From Candidatus Gastranaerophilales bacterium (GTDB lineage: Bacteria > Cyanobacteriota > Vampirovibrionia > Gastranaerophilales > Gastranaerophilaceae): a DNA stretch of 64,000 nt. Position numbers and translations under genes: made by a program. Below the pieces are notes generated by a model. The model searched no databases and was not told the DNA's origin. It saw nothing but the letters and a program-made list of their open reading frames with translations. Below are positions 52,312 to 61,038 of this stretch, piece by piece (positions within the stretch are counted from its first letter, which is position 1; the number at the start of each line of letters is the position of its first letter). Location of the stretch: the NCBI GenBank assembly GCA_944325575.1, contig CALVAR010000003.1, forward strand, positions 42,976 to 106,975, in the 5' to 3' direction.

Positions 52312-53181
52312 ATGTTCGGTTTTATAAACATAAATAAGCCTGCAGGAATAACATCACACGATGTAGTTGCAAAATTGCGCCGAATCTCAAAAATCAAACA
52401 AATCGGTCATACAGGAACACTTGATCCTATGGCTCATGGCGTTCTTCCAGTTGCAATAGGAAAAGCCTCCAGACTCATTGAATATTTAGAAGAGAATAAG
52501 GGATATATTGCAAAATTACAGCTTGGAAAAGTATCTGACACCTATGATACAGAAGGAGCTGTTAAAGAATACTCTGATAAAAAAATATCAAAGGCTGAAT
52601 TTGCAGATGTGCTGGCTAATTTTAGAGGGCGTATAGAACAAATACCCCCTGTATACTCAGCAGTACATTATAACGGCAAAAGGCTCTATGAACTGGCAAG
52701 AAAAGGAATACTGCCCGATGATATACCTAAACGTACGGTTTTTATAAACAAACTTGAGCTTTTACAGTATAACGAAGAAGAACAAACCGCAGAAATTGAA
52801 GTTGAATGTTCCAAAGGCACATATATACGTTCCCTAATCAATGATATCGGACTGACACTTGGCTGCGGGGCAGTAATGAGTGGTTTAACAAGGACTAAAT
52901 CGGGAATTTTCACAATTGATACGGCAGTTCCTCTTGATGCACTTGTTGATAAAGAAGACATTGAAAAACATTTGATTAATCCTATTGAAGTTTTATCATA
53001 TAAAAGTTACTTGCTTACAGAATATGAGTATCAAAAAATAAAACACGGACAAAGTATTGATGCCCGAAATACAGATAATTCTGACTATTTTTGTCTTGTA
53101 TACAAAAATGAACTTTGTGCAATTGCACAAAAAGACGAAACAACTAATAAACTATTAACAAAAAAGGTTTTTATATCATGA
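52312..53181 (+). CDS. truB: tRNA pseudouridine(55) synthase
   Basis: 289 aa. FININKPAGITSHDVVAKLR, then IGHTGTLDPMAHGVLPVAIG with catalytic Asp in GTLDP, YIAKLQLGKVSDTYDTEG, FRGRIEQIPPVYSAVHYNGKR and STKGTY-like ECSKGTYIRSLINDIG are TruB signatures. It converts U55 of the T loop of tRNAs. The C-terminus has a PUA-like region. The last four bases ATGA overlap the start of the DUF2993 gene, which indicates translational coupling. Confidence 0.96.
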   Translation: MFGFININKPAGITSHDVVAKLRRISKIKQIGHTGTLDPMAHGVLPVAIGKASRLIEYLEENKGYIAKLQLGKVSDTYDTEGAVKEYSDKKISKAEFADVLANFRGRIEQIPPVYSAVHYNGKRLYELARKGILPDDIPKRTVFINKLELLQYNEEEQTAEIEVECSKGTYIRSLINDIGLTLGCGAVMSGLTRTKSGIFTIDTAVPLDALVDKEDIEKHLINPIEVLSYKSYLLTEYEYQKIKHGQSIDARNTDNSDYFCLVYKNELCAIAQKDETTNKLLTKKVFIS

Positions 53182-54047
53182 AAAAATATGTAATATTAAT
53201 AGCATTGCTATTATCATTTATGCCTGTATATGCAGCTGATTGCAGCAGCGCAGATACAATGATTTGCCCCGCAGTACCAAAAGTTAACGGCCCTATATCA
53301 GCGACTTTCAGCAGAATAACGGGTATGAATGCAATAATAGAAGCAACTCTTGAATCACAGGTAAAAAAACAATTAAATAAAGCTCTTACAGGCGATTTTA
53401 AAGTAGAAATTACTCCGTTTGGTGCAAAGAGCATGCTTCAAGGTAAATTTAAGAAAATAAGCTTTCATTCCGATTCTGCATATCTTGAAGGCATATACCT
53501 CTCAAATATAACGGCAGAATCTCTGTGCGGATATAATCATTTTATATATAAAAATTCGCAGGTTTATACAAATGAAAATTTTCTTATGGGGTTTAGTGCA
53601 GATATAACATCGGATGACCTTCAAAAATCCATATCCACCCCCCAGTATCTAAAACTTATGAACTCAATGAATGTAAGCATGGGAAATATTTCGTTGTTCA
53701 AAATATTTGACCCCAGGGCAGAAATAAAAAATAACAGACTGGTGTTTTCCCTCAGAGTTGCCTCACCGCTAACATTCAATGAACCCAAATTAATTTCAAC
53801 AAGTATGGGGCTTGAGGTTGAAAACGGACAATTTGTATTCACTGATGTAAAAACAACTCCGACACTCTCATCAGCAAATTTGAATACAATATTGCCAATT
53901 ATAAATAAGCTTAATCCATTTGTTTTCCACGCCGGTATATTAAATAATCCGGACAGCATTATAAAAATAAAGGATGTCAATTTCTCTGATAATAAAATTA
54001 TTGTAAAAGGGCTGGTTATTGTTCCCAAAAACTATTATAATAATTAA
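53178..54047 (+). CDS. Secreted DUF2993 (LmeA-like) protein
   Basis: 289 aa with a signal peptide (YVILIALLLSFMPVYAADC). The pattern KVEITPFGAKSMLQGKFKKI, LEGIYLSNITAESL, and the late GIKVKDVNF-like IIKIKDVNFSDNKIIVKGLV matches DUF2993 proteins, common in cyanobacteria and related to lipid-binding LmeA of mycobacteria. A periplasmic lipid-related role is likely but unproven. It is coupled to truB by a 4-base overlap, 29 bp before the GerMN gene. Confidence 0.75.
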   Translation: MKKYVILIALLLSFMPVYAADCSSADTMICPAVPKVNGPISATFSRITGMNAIIEATLESQVKKQLNKALTGDFKVEITPFGAKSMLQGKFKKISFHSDSAYLEGIYLSNITAESLCGYNHFIYKNSQVYTNENFLMGFSADITSDDLQKSISTPQYLKLMNSMNVSMGNISLFKIFDPRAEIKNNRLVFSLRVASPLTFNEPKLISTSMGLEVENGQFVFTDVKTTPTLSSANLNTILPIINKLNPFVFHAGILNNPDSIIKIKDVNFSDNKIIVKGLVIVPKNYYNN

Positions 54048-54076
54048 AAATCAGGTTGATAATAAGGAATATACAC

Positions 54077-54688
54077 ATGGGATTTTGGTCAAAGCTCGTT
54101 ATATTAGCACTTGCAGCATTAGCATTTTTCTATGTAAAGGTAAACTTTTTTGATACACCACATGCAAAAGTTGAAAAAAAACTCGTTGCGGAAGAGCAAG
54201 TGGTTGAACCGGTAAAAACACAGCCGGCAGAAGAAACTAAAAAACCTCAACAAGCTCAAAAAGAAAAAACATATGTAACAATATACTTTTTGGGAATGGA
54301 TAAAAACGATACAGGCATATTCAAAAAGGTAAAAAGAGAATTGCCAGACGGGCAGTCGAAGTTAAAATTTGCACTCAACCAACTTGTTGCCGGTCCTTCG
54401 CAATATGAAAAAAGCATCGGCGTATATTCAGAAATTCCGAAAGATGTAAAAATTCTTGGAATAGTAGAAAGCAAAAATAAAATAATTATAGATGTTACAG
54501 GCAATATTCAAACAGGCGGAGGCGCTGACAGCCTTTACAGCCGTATGAAACAGTTTATAAAAACAGCCCTGATAAACAGCCCGAAAAAACCGATATATTT
54601 ATATATAGACGGAAAACAGGCAGAGGTTCTAGGCGGTGAAGGCATAATGATTTCACAACCTTTAAATGAGAATTCGTTAGATGGATAA
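54077..54688 (+). CDS. Membrane-anchored GerMN-domain protein
   Basis: 203 aa from ATG 54077, chosen over an upstream TTG because AAGGA stands nine bases ahead and MGFWSK leads directly into the anchor. One N-terminal TM helix (LVILALAALAFFYVKV), a Lys/Glu/Pro linker (~30-65), then GerMN: VTIYFLGMDKNDTGIFKKV, LKFALNQLVAGPSQYEKSIG, SEIPKDVKILGIVESKNKI and IYLYIDGKQAEVLGG. GerMN domains occur in spore germination proteins and in cyanobacterial envelope proteins that may bind cell-wall material. There is no sign of sporulation. Its stop overlaps the next gene by 8 bp. Confidence 0.8.
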   Translation: MGFWSKLVILALAALAFFYVKVNFFDTPHAKVEKKLVAEEQVVEPVKTQPAEETKKPQQAQKEKTYVTIYFLGMDKNDTGIFKKVKRELPDGQSKLKFALNQLVAGPSQYEKSIGVYSEIPKDVKILGIVESKNKIIIDVTGNIQTGGGADSLYSRMKQFIKTALINSPKKPIYLYIDGKQAEVLGGEGIMISQPLNENSLDG

Positions 54689-54950
54689 AGACATAGATTA
54701 TTACTTAAATTTGGACTGGACGCTGATAGAAGGAACAGATCTGGACTTTAACGGCAATCCGTACCATTACATAGAAATCAAAGAATTTCCGAGCTTTGCA
54801 TTTTGTGCAAAAACAAGAGAAATAGCACTTGCTAACTATAAAAATCAGCTCAAACTGATGCTGCAAATAATGCTGGAAGACGGAGAAAGAATACCAGAGC
54901 CCGGTGAAGATGATGAAGATGATATTGACTGGGAAAGTATCTGCCCGTAA
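54681..54950 (+). CDS. HicB-like antitoxin-fold protein (orphan)
   Basis: 89 aa. YHYIEIKEFPSFAFCAKTRE, IALANYKNQLKLMLQIMLED and GERIPEPGEDDED follow the HicB/UPF0150 pattern (YYyAxxEExPGxxxxGxTxEEAL, then GExIPEP). No HicA toxin (dsRBD-like) gene is found on either side, and there is no DNA-binding C-terminal domain, so it is not evidently a toxin-antitoxin pair. It is coupled to the GerMN gene by overlap and ends the plus-strand operon begun with purD. Confidence 0.75.
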   Translation: MDKDIDYYLNLDWTLIEGTDLDFNGNPYHYIEIKEFPSFAFCAKTREIALANYKNQLKLMLQIMLEDGERIPEPGEDDEDDIDWESICP

Positions 54951-54951
54951 T

Positions 54952-54973
54952 AAAAAACGCCCTAAACAGGGCG
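54952..54973 (-). terminator. Terminator of the sigma-factor gene
   Basis: Read on the minus strand: CGCCCTGTTTAGGGCG followed by TTTTTTATTA. It overlaps the last bases after the HicB-like stop and also lies at the end of the plus-strand operon. Confidence 0.85.
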
Positions 54974-55004
54974 TATGGTATATGTCTATGTTTGTAGTGA
55001 ATAA

Positions 55005-55925
55005 TTAATACATATATGAAGCGAGTAAACTATTTGTATCAGTCATTTCTCTGAGTTTTTTTAATGCTCTGTTTTCGGTCTGCCTGATACATTCTTTTGT
55101 CACACCGTAGATTTTGCCTATTTCTTCCAGTGTACGTCTGCCAAACTCACCAAGTCCGAATCTCATACGAACAACAGCCTGCTCGCGTTCTTTGAGCTGA
55201 GAGACAACTGTTTCAATATCTTTTTTCAGATTTTCATATTCAACATCTGCAGAAACTATAGCGTTCGGATCTTCGATAATATCAGACAGAGTAACTTCAT
55301 TACCTGAATTTAGTTCGTAAGCAGAATCCATTGAAATAGACTTTGTATATGCACCGAGAAAAGCATCTATTTTTTCTGCTGAAATATTCATTTGTTTTGC
55401 GACATCTTCATTGCGAACCTGAGTATTATATTTTTGTTCCAGAGATGCTTTTACCTTAGAAAATTTGGAAAGAGTTTCTTGAATATAAACAGGAATTTTA
55501 ACACAGTGTGATTGTTCTGATATTGCCTTGAATATAGCCTGCTTAATCCACCATGCTGCGTATGTGGAAAAACGATATCCCAATTTGTAATCAAATTTTT
55601 CCACTGCAACCATAAGCCCCAGATTGCCCTCCTGAATAAGATCAATCATCGGAAGATGCGACACCTGCACGGTTTTTCTTGCAATATTTACAACTAGTTT
55701 AAGATTTGATTTAACAAGTTTCTGTTTTGCTTCCAATGACTGCTGTTCATCGCCTTCATGAGCAATTTGAGCTGTTTTTCTTTCTTCTTCTGCGCAAAGG
55801 ACAGGATAAGAAGAAATTTTTCTGATGTAAAGATTCAATGCATCATCTGATGCGCCTGACGGTACCACATTGTTGGAATGCGGTTTTGTTGAAACTGATT
55901 TTAGAGAGACTAAAGATTTTGACAT
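55005..55925 (-). CDS. Sigma-70 family factor, group 2 (RpoD/SigB-like)
   Basis: 306 aa. Region 1.2 (DALNLYIRKISSYPVL), region 2 (LVKSNLKLVVNIARK, DLIQEGNLGLMVAVEKFDYK, GYRFSTYAAWWIKQAI), region 3 (IPVYIQETLSKFSKVK), region 4 (EREQAVVRMRFGLGEFGRRT, LEEIGKIYGVTKECIRQTENR). No region 1.1 and a short N-terminus; group-2 sigma factors of cyanobacteria have this form and serve stress or nutrient changes. In its long upstream region the minus strand carries two GTATATAC motifs 23 bp apart. It could be the factor reading the bipartite promoter elements of this window; that is speculation. Confidence 0.9.
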   Translation of the reverse strand: MSKSLVSLKSVSTKPHSNNVVPSGASDDALNLYIRKISSYPVLCAEEERKTAQIAHEGDEQQSLEAKQKLVKSNLKLVVNIARKTVQVSHLPMIDLIQEGNLGLMVAVEKFDYKLGYRFSTYAAWWIKQAIFKAISEQSHCVKIPVYIQETLSKFSKVKASLEQKYNTQVRNEDVAKQMNISAEKIDAFLGAYTKSISMDSAYELNSGNEVTLSDIIEDPNAIVSADVEYENLKKDIETVVSQLKEREQAVVRMRFGLGEFGRRTLEEIGKIYGVTKECIRQTENRALKKLREMTDTNSLLASYMY

Positions 55926-56058
55926 ACACTTACTCCTAATTTATTTAAATATCCTAATTTATAACTTCGGGCATAAGAATTGCACAGCATAGAAACATCT
56001 ATCTGCGTATAATAGCTGATAAAAAAACGGGAACTAAAACAAAATTTGCACAACTTAT

Positions 56059-56089
56059 GTATATACTTAATATATCACTTAGTATATAC
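56059..56089 (-). promoter_or_regulatory. Paired GTATATAC motifs upstream of the sigma-factor gene
   Basis: GTATATAC at 56082-56089 and 56059-56066 with TTAACAAA ahead of them on the minus strand (56106 on), similar to the TTAACAAAGTATATACT string of the element at 10282-10351. The 250 bp between the divergent sigma and tadA genes otherwise hold only AT-rich sequence. The site may serve either gene. Confidence 0.35.
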
Positions 56090-56175
56090 AAATGCAAGCT
56101 TTTTGTTAAGATATATTACAAAATCCTTAAAAAAAAAACTATTTTTGTAATATTTTGTAATATATTTAAATTTAT

Positions 56176-56613
56176 ATGAATCCTGAATTTATGTACAAAG
56201 CAATAGAAACAGCAAATCTTTCCGGCAAAGACATACCGGTAGGTGCTGTTATTGTAAAAAATAACGTAATTTTAGCATCTGCACATAATCAAAAAGAAGC
56301 AGATAATGACGTCACGGCACATGCAGAAATAATTGCAATAAAAAGAACATCACACCTTCTTCAAAACTGGAGATTAGACGATTGTGATTTGTATGTAACA
56401 CTTGAACCCTGCCCTATGTGTATGTGGGCAATTTTACAAGCCAGAATAAAAAATCTCTATTTTGGGGCATATGACACAGTATACGGAGCAATAAGCACCA
56501 ACCCGAAGATTATTCATCTTGCAAATTCGAATCTAAAATACAAAGGGGGTATAATGGAACAGGAGTGTAAAATTCTTCTGGACAATTATTTCAAAATGCT
56601 GAGAGAGGATTAA
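56176..56613 (+). CDS. tadA: tRNA-specific adenosine-34 deaminase
   Basis: 145 aa. Zinc-deaminase motifs HAEIIAIKRTSHLLQNWRLD and LYVTLEPCPMCMWAILQARI (HAE, PCxxC), then FGAYDTVYGAI. TadA makes inosine at the wobble base of tRNA-Arg(ACG). No clear ribosome site ahead of ATG. It is one base upstream of the TIGR02757 gene, with ORFs almost touching (stop TAA then ATG). Confidence 0.95.
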   Translation: MNPEFMYKAIETANLSGKDIPVGAVIVKNNVILASAHNQKEADNDVTAHAEIIAIKRTSHLLQNWRLDDCDLYVTLEPCPMCMWAILQARIKNLYFGAYDTVYGAISTNPKIIHLANSNLKYKGGIMEQECKILLDNYFKMLRED

Positions 56614-57372
56614 ATGGACATAAACACAAAACAATATATGGATATGCTTGTCGAAACTTATGAAACAACTGATTTCATAAAAGATGACCCAATACAGTTT
56701 CCGCACAGATACAAAAACAAAACTGATATTGAAATAGCGGGCTTTCTTGCATCAATATTTGCATACGGAAAAAGAGAAGTTTTTATACAAAAGCTAAACA
56801 TACTTTTTGATAAAATGAATAATCAACCCTATGAGTTTATAAAAACATTTAATATAGACAATAATTCTCTTGATGATTTTGACTACAGATTTTCTGTCGG
56901 AGTTGATATTAAACAGATTGTATTGATATTGCACTCATTATACAGCTCCGGAGAATCTCTGGAAACTTTATTTGAATACGGTTGGAAAAACACGGGCACA
57001 GTATCCGGAATGTTGCAAACAGCAATAGATTACTTTTATGCAAGGGTTACTCTTCCTGTAACAAAAGGTTTTTATCATCTTCTCCCTAATCCTGCTAAAA
57101 AAAGCGCCTGCAAACGTCTGAATATGTATCTAAGATGGATGATACGAAACGGAGAGGTAGATCTTGGCATCTGGAATTTTATGCCGAAATCCGAACTTTT
57201 GATACCGTTAGATGTCCATGTGGCAAAAATTTCACGAAAATTAAACCTTCTGACAAGAAGCCAGAATGATTATAATGCAGTGACAGAACTAACAAAAAAT
57301 CTAAAGGAATTTGATTCCAATGATCCCGTAAAATACGATTTTGCAATGTTTGGATACGGGGTAAACAATTAA
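56614..57372 (+). CDS. TIGR02757/DUF2400 family protein
   Basis: 252 aa. FPHRYKNKTDIEIAGFLASI, AYGKREVFIQKLNILFDKMN, FDYRFSVGVDIKQIVLILHS, LRWMIRNGEVDLGIWNFMPK and LIPLDVHVAKISRKLNLLTR, then KYDFAMFGYGVNN, all match TIGR02757. The family has an HhH-glycosylase-like helical fold but no known reaction. Usual length. Directly after tadA, so probably co-transcribed. Confidence 0.9.
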   Translation: MDINTKQYMDMLVETYETTDFIKDDPIQFPHRYKNKTDIEIAGFLASIFAYGKREVFIQKLNILFDKMNNQPYEFIKTFNIDNNSLDDFDYRFSVGVDIKQIVLILHSLYSSGESLETLFEYGWKNTGTVSGMLQTAIDYFYARVTLPVTKGFYHLLPNPAKKSACKRLNMYLRWMIRNGEVDLGIWNFMPKSELLIPLDVHVAKISRKLNLLTRSQNDYNAVTELTKNLKEFDSNDPVKYDFAMFGYGVNN

Positions 57373-57383
57373 TTTAATAAAAC

Positions 57384-57411
57384 AAAAGCCGGCTCAATAC
57401 AGCCGGCTTTT
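57384..57411. terminator. Bidirectional terminator
   Basis: AAAAGCCGGCT caatac AGCCGGCTTTT, an 11-bp stem between the convergent TIGR02757 and pilin-like genes. Confidence 0.92.
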
Positions 57412-57420
57412 ATTAATCAA

Positions 57421-58173
57421 CTATTCGAATCTTTCTTTTGTAAAGTTCATCATCTCTTGTGTAGTATATCCGCCTTTTTCTATGTATTCACAATCATTTG
57501 CTGTATCAAAAGAAGGAATTTCTCCATCACCACCGTATAGCTGAAGGAAAAACACATCATAACCAAAGCGGTTTGGAGCTTTTTTACCGTTCACATCTAC
57601 AGCAAATATCGGAAACTCACTAAAATCATTCGTATATGGTATCAATGTAATACCATCAGAGGTCACTATCGCCGGTTTACTTGTGAGATTGTCATATGAC
57701 CATCCTGTACAACCCTCAGTAGCACCTTCAAGGTCATCCTGATATTTGTCTTTTTCATCCTGTGTAGCATCATCCGGCGGTGGAGGATTATTTTCTTTAT
57801 ACACTGTATCCTTACCCTTATACTGAGGGATACATCCTTCGGAGACACCATTGCTGTCACAAATTTTTGTTGTTCTTAAATTCTCTTTCATAAATGCATA
57901 TAATTCCTTGCATTGAGAAAAATCTCTCACGCCAGGATTTTTTCTGTAGTAATAGCATTTAGGATAAGGTTGAAATCTGGATTCAGACAATGATAATTCA
58001 ACCACTTCATTGAGTTTAACAACAGCCTTTTTTAACAATGCTGAATTTGCCCTGTTGTTTACATTGTATACAACAGAAGGTATTGTTAATGCAGCAATTA
58101 CAGCAATAATACCAAGAGCAACTATCATTTCAGAAAGTGTGAACGCTTTAATTTTGGATAAAGTTTTTTTCAT
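57421..58173 (-). CDS. Type IV pilin-like / pseudopilin protein
   Basis: 250 aa. The class III prepilin signal is clear: a short basic leader MKKTLSKIKA, cleavage before Phe, then FTLSEMIVALGIIAVIAALT with Glu at +5. The C-terminal domain (~45-250) has pairs of Cys (CYYYRKN...CKEL; CDSNGVSEGC; GCTGWS; DCEYIEK) and a Pro/Asp-rich loop (PPPPDDATQDEK). Prepilin peptidase removes the leader and the protein assembles in a type IV pilus or type II secretion pseudopilus. Other pilus genes are not in this window. AAAGGAAAA precedes ATG. Confidence 0.85.
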   Translation of the reverse strand: MKKTLSKIKAFTLSEMIVALGIIAVIAALTIPSVVYNVNNRANSALLKKAVVKLNEVVELSLSESRFQPYPKCYYYRKNPGVRDFSQCKELYAFMKENLRTTKICDSNGVSEGCIPQYKGKDTVYKENNPPPPDDATQDEKDKYQDDLEGATEGCTGWSYDNLTSKPAIVTSDGITLIPYTNDFSEFPIFAVDVNGKKAPNRFGYDVFFLQLYGGDGEIPSFDTANDCEYIEKGGYTTQEMMNFTKERFE

Positions 58174-58214
58174 CTTATTTTCCTTTATTTATTAAATGCC
58201 CTATTTTCAATATT

Positions 58215-59381
58215 TTATGCTTTTTTTCTTTTTTTAGACTTTTTCTTTTTGGCTTGAATTTCTTTATACGCATTATCTATAGATAATTTAGCAATCTGTT
58301 TTCTTTGCATTCTGTCATAAAAAACAAGCCAGTGTTTTCTTTTTATGTTATCTACGGAAAAGGAAATTCTTCCCGCAGTTCTGTCACCCGGTTTTATTTT
58401 AGAAAACATAATAGTTGTATCACCAAAGACAGACGGATAAAAAGAAGCATTTAAATCATTTACAAGAGAAATATCAAAGCCCGTAAAATATTTATCCGTC
58501 AAATTTGTAATAACAAGTGCAATTGTTATTGTATTTAATTCGCCAAAAGGATCTTCTTCAAAATTTATATTTGTAATTTTCACATTCAATCCGTCACAAG
58601 TAAACTCTTCCTGTTTTAAAGCTTCATCCTTAAATACAGGAAGATCCAGTTCCTTTGTTACCTTTACTCTGATTTCATCCCCCGGTGAAATCAAAACATC
58701 CTTGCCCTTTTTATAAAGCGCCATACCAAGCCCTACAGCTCCGCCAAGAGCCGCTCCACCCGCCAGAGTATATCCCTGGCTTGCAACCGCAGCAGGAAGC
58801 CCAAACATGTTCAGAGCAAGGAATCCCCCGACAACACCGCCTGCTGCAGTATAGCCGGCACTCTTTGCAATCATCTTTGTTGTACCGACAACAGGATTCA
58901 TTTTGGTACTCATTTTCCCTTGAATAGGAATTTCACGTCCGTCAGGAGTAATCAGATAATCAAAATTAACTTCTATCCAGGCATCACGCCCAAATCTTTT
59001 AGATTCCTGTATTTCTTTGACGCTGCCATGAGCAATAGTACCGGCAGGCAGAATAACTCCCTTTTCGCCTTCTACTTCACTTGTTATTTCAGCAAAAAAT
59101 TCATCGCCCTCTTCAGTTATACCGGATGTCAACACCTGAGAAACCGTCATTTTTATAACATCCTTTGTATCAAGCTGGTCTATTTCACCTGTAAATAGTT
59201 CTTTATTTTCCTTTTCAAGCTTATCGTTAATTTCCGCACGGCCTTTAAATACATCATCAGAATTGACCGCATTATCGGCTACTTCCTGCACAGGATTTAC
59301 TGCGCTGTATGCAGCAATATCAATCCCAGTATACAAAAATGTCATTACTAACACTAATATGTATGAAATAATCTTTTTCAT
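58215..59381 (-). CDS. Secreted protein with TrbI/VirB10-like beta domain, glycine-rich segment and extra C-terminal domain
   Basis: 388 aa. Signal peptide (IISYILVLVMTFLYTGIDIA). Residues ~75-165 are a beta-rich domain (DVIKMTVSQVLTSGITEEG, LPAGTIAHGSVKEIQESKRF, NFDYLITPDGREIPIQGKM) of the same type as in 24215-25261, followed by a Gly/Ala stretch (AAGGVVGGFLALNMFG, GGAALGGAVGLGMAL). Unlike that paralogue it continues with ~130 residues of a beta-type domain (CDGLNVKITNINFEEDPFGE) and a Lys/Arg-rich tail (KKKSKKRKKA). Last gene of the operon 61716-58215. Function unknown. Confidence 0.65.
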   Translation of the reverse strand: MKKIISYILVLVMTFLYTGIDIAAYSAVNPVQEVADNAVNSDDVFKGRAEINDKLEKENKELFTGEIDQLDTKDVIKMTVSQVLTSGITEEGDEFFAEITSEVEGEKGVILPAGTIAHGSVKEIQESKRFGRDAWIEVNFDYLITPDGREIPIQGKMSTKMNPVVGTTKMIAKSAGYTAAGGVVGGFLALNMFGLPAAVASQGYTLAGGAALGGAVGLGMALYKKGKDVLISPGDEIRVKVTKELDLPVFKDEALKQEEFTCDGLNVKITNINFEEDPFGELNTITIALVITNLTDKYFTGFDISLVNDLNASFYPSVFGDTTIMFSKIKPGDRTAGRISFSVDNIKRKHWLVFYDRMQRKQIAKLSIDNAYKEIQAKKKKSKKRKKA

Positions 59382-59441
59382 ATTAAAAATTTTACACTAT
59401 ATAAAAAATTAAATCACGTATGTAACAATATAAAATCAGTG

Positions 59442-60128
59442 CTAAATCCTTTTATTTGTTACGTATTGACTGTTTTTATTTTTATATTCTTCTCTGAATT
59501 GCTGTCTTTGTTTTTTTGTTACAAGTAAGAAATTCTGATAATACAAATTTCTTTTGTAATCATTATCAACAAGATAAACAGGATACTTTTCATAGATGTA
59601 GCTATAAATATTTAACATCCTGTCAGAACCTACAGTGTATCTTCTTAAGCCCAAATCATCCCAAAAACATGGTTCTGCCGTGATTTTGTTCAATATAACA
59701 ATCAAAGCTACAGGATTGTAGCCGGCTTTTACCATTAAATCAACAGCTGTTCTATCTGCTTTTTGTTCATATTTGCTTTTTCTTAACGTCATTGCGGTTC
59801 TTCTCCAAAAACCTGCATAGGTTTCTAGCCCCTGTGCAATTTCATGGCTTAATAAAGCTGCAAGCTCCTCATCAGAATCAATAAATGGGAGCACACCCTT
59901 ATATACCGCGATGTTTTTATATGACCTGTTTAATTCGGTTTTTACATCCTTCTTATTTGAATAATAGAAGGTCATTCTGTTTTCTATATTATTGGCATTT
60001 AAAATTCTGTAGCCTATTTTCATAAGGCTTTTTTGATATTGTGTCTCTTTATCAAGACGTAAATCATCAGCATAGCAAATATTTGCCGTAAAGATTAACA
60101 AGAAAGTAAATATAAAAAATTTTTTCAT
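59442..60128 (-). CDS. Degenerate M48-like peptidase homologue (HEIAQ in place of HExxH)
   Basis: 228 aa. Signal peptide (FFIFTFLLIFTANICYA). The M48/oligopeptidase pattern is present: GVLPFIDSDEELAALLSHEIAQGLE, then KYEQKADRTAVDLMVKAGYN. The zinc site has H95 and E96, but the second His is Gln99; the third-ligand motif ExxxD (E121-D125) remains. Zinc binding and proteolysis are therefore doubtful. Its paralogue at 61039-61716 has lost even more. It could be a binding or chaperone version of an M48 protein at the outer membrane. Confidence 0.8.
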   Translation of the reverse strand: MKKFFIFTFLLIFTANICYADDLRLDKETQYQKSLMKIGYRILNANNIENRMTFYYSNKKDVKTELNRSYKNIAVYKGVLPFIDSDEELAALLSHEIAQGLETYAGFWRRTAMTLRKSKYEQKADRTAVDLMVKAGYNPVALIVILNKITAEPCFWDDLGLRRYTVGSDRMLNIYSYIYEKYPVYLVDNDYKRNLYYQNFLLVTKKQRQQFREEYKNKNSQYVTNKRI

Positions 60129-60161
60129 ACTATTTATATATCTCCAATTAATTTTAAACTA

Positions 60162-61031
60162 CTAATAATACACAACATAATTTTTACGCGGAGTTACCAC
60201 GGCCTGTCCACCCGGCAGCAAACGCAAAACAGGCACTGCGAAACCTATAAGAAACGGTGTAGTAGCAAGTTCTGCCAACCCTATCCAAAAGGACAGAGAA
60301 TAGCCGCTGGAATCTATTTCGCCATCCAGACTGACTCTTGTTCCGTCAGGTTTATACATCTCAAAGCCCTCTATTCTCATTTCCGCAGGTGCTCCACCCA
60401 TTGCCCGTGGTGACACTGCACCTATTTTGGCATATACAATCGTTTCTTTTGGGATTATCACCTTTCCGTCTTTAATTACATCATTTACAACTTTAAATGC
60501 AACTTTATCTCCTATATAAGGATAGGACATCTTAATTTTATCAATTTTATTATCATTATTTAAAACAAGGTATTTATTTCTGGTTTTAATCTTATTAACA
60601 GGTTTTAAAACTACTATTGCTCCGTTTTCTGTTTTTACCTGTTTTTTATAATCAGAACGTTTATATTTTTTGTTTTCACTGCTCATCAGGATTGGTTCGT
60701 CCTGCACAATTTCATTTTTATATTTATGTTTTTTATTTTTAGCACTATATTGGATAATATCCGTCTCATCCGCCAGCAGTCGTTGTTTATAGACTATTTT
60801 CCCTGTATTCTTAACATTCAGGTCATTCACAAGTTCATCTTCTATAACCGGCATAGTAAATTCTTTTTTAGGTTCAACTTTTCTTTTCACATTTTTTTGT
60901 ATACCTGTTTTTAAAACAGTATTTTTTCTGCTTTTCTTCAATTCCGCAGCAAAAATATCCGTCCCGGCTGATGTATAGAAAATCAGTGCAATAAGTATAG
61001 AAGATAATATTTTTTTATAGCTCATATTCAT
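60162..61031 (-). CDS. Secreted protein with beta domain, distant paralogue of the 24.2 and 58.2 kb proteins
   Basis: 289 aa. N-terminal signal (ILSSILIALIFYTSAGTDIFA), a basic Lys-rich middle (~28-165) that looks disordered, then GDKVAFKVVNDVIKDGKVII, KETIVYAKIGAVSPRAMGGA and MYKPDGTRVSLDGEIDSSGY, equivalent to the beta domain of its paralogues. A hydrophobic end (FWIGLAELATTPFLIGFAVP) follows. It lies 7 bp after the M48-like gene upstream and 33 bp before the next. Function unknown. Confidence 0.65.
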   Translation of the reverse strand: MNMSYKKILSSILIALIFYTSAGTDIFAAELKKSRKNTVLKTGIQKNVKRKVEPKKEFTMPVIEDELVNDLNVKNTGKIVYKQRLLADETDIIQYSAKNKKHKYKNEIVQDEPILMSSENKKYKRSDYKKQVKTENGAIVVLKPVNKIKTRNKYLVLNNDNKIDKIKMSYPYIGDKVAFKVVNDVIKDGKVIIPKETIVYAKIGAVSPRAMGGAPAEMRIEGFEMYKPDGTRVSLDGEIDSSGYSLSFWIGLAELATTPFLIGFAVPVLRLLPGGQAVVTPRKNYVVYY

Positions 61032-61038
61032 ATTGGTT

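Noticed and set aside
54077..54688. Evidence of sporulation from the GerMN domain
   Set aside because: GerMN domains are widespread in non-sporulating bacteria, and no other sporulation gene is present in the window.
54681..54950. HicAB toxin-antitoxin system
   Set aside because: No HicA-like gene adjoins the HicB-like gene, and it is coupled to a GerMN gene in a housekeeping operon.
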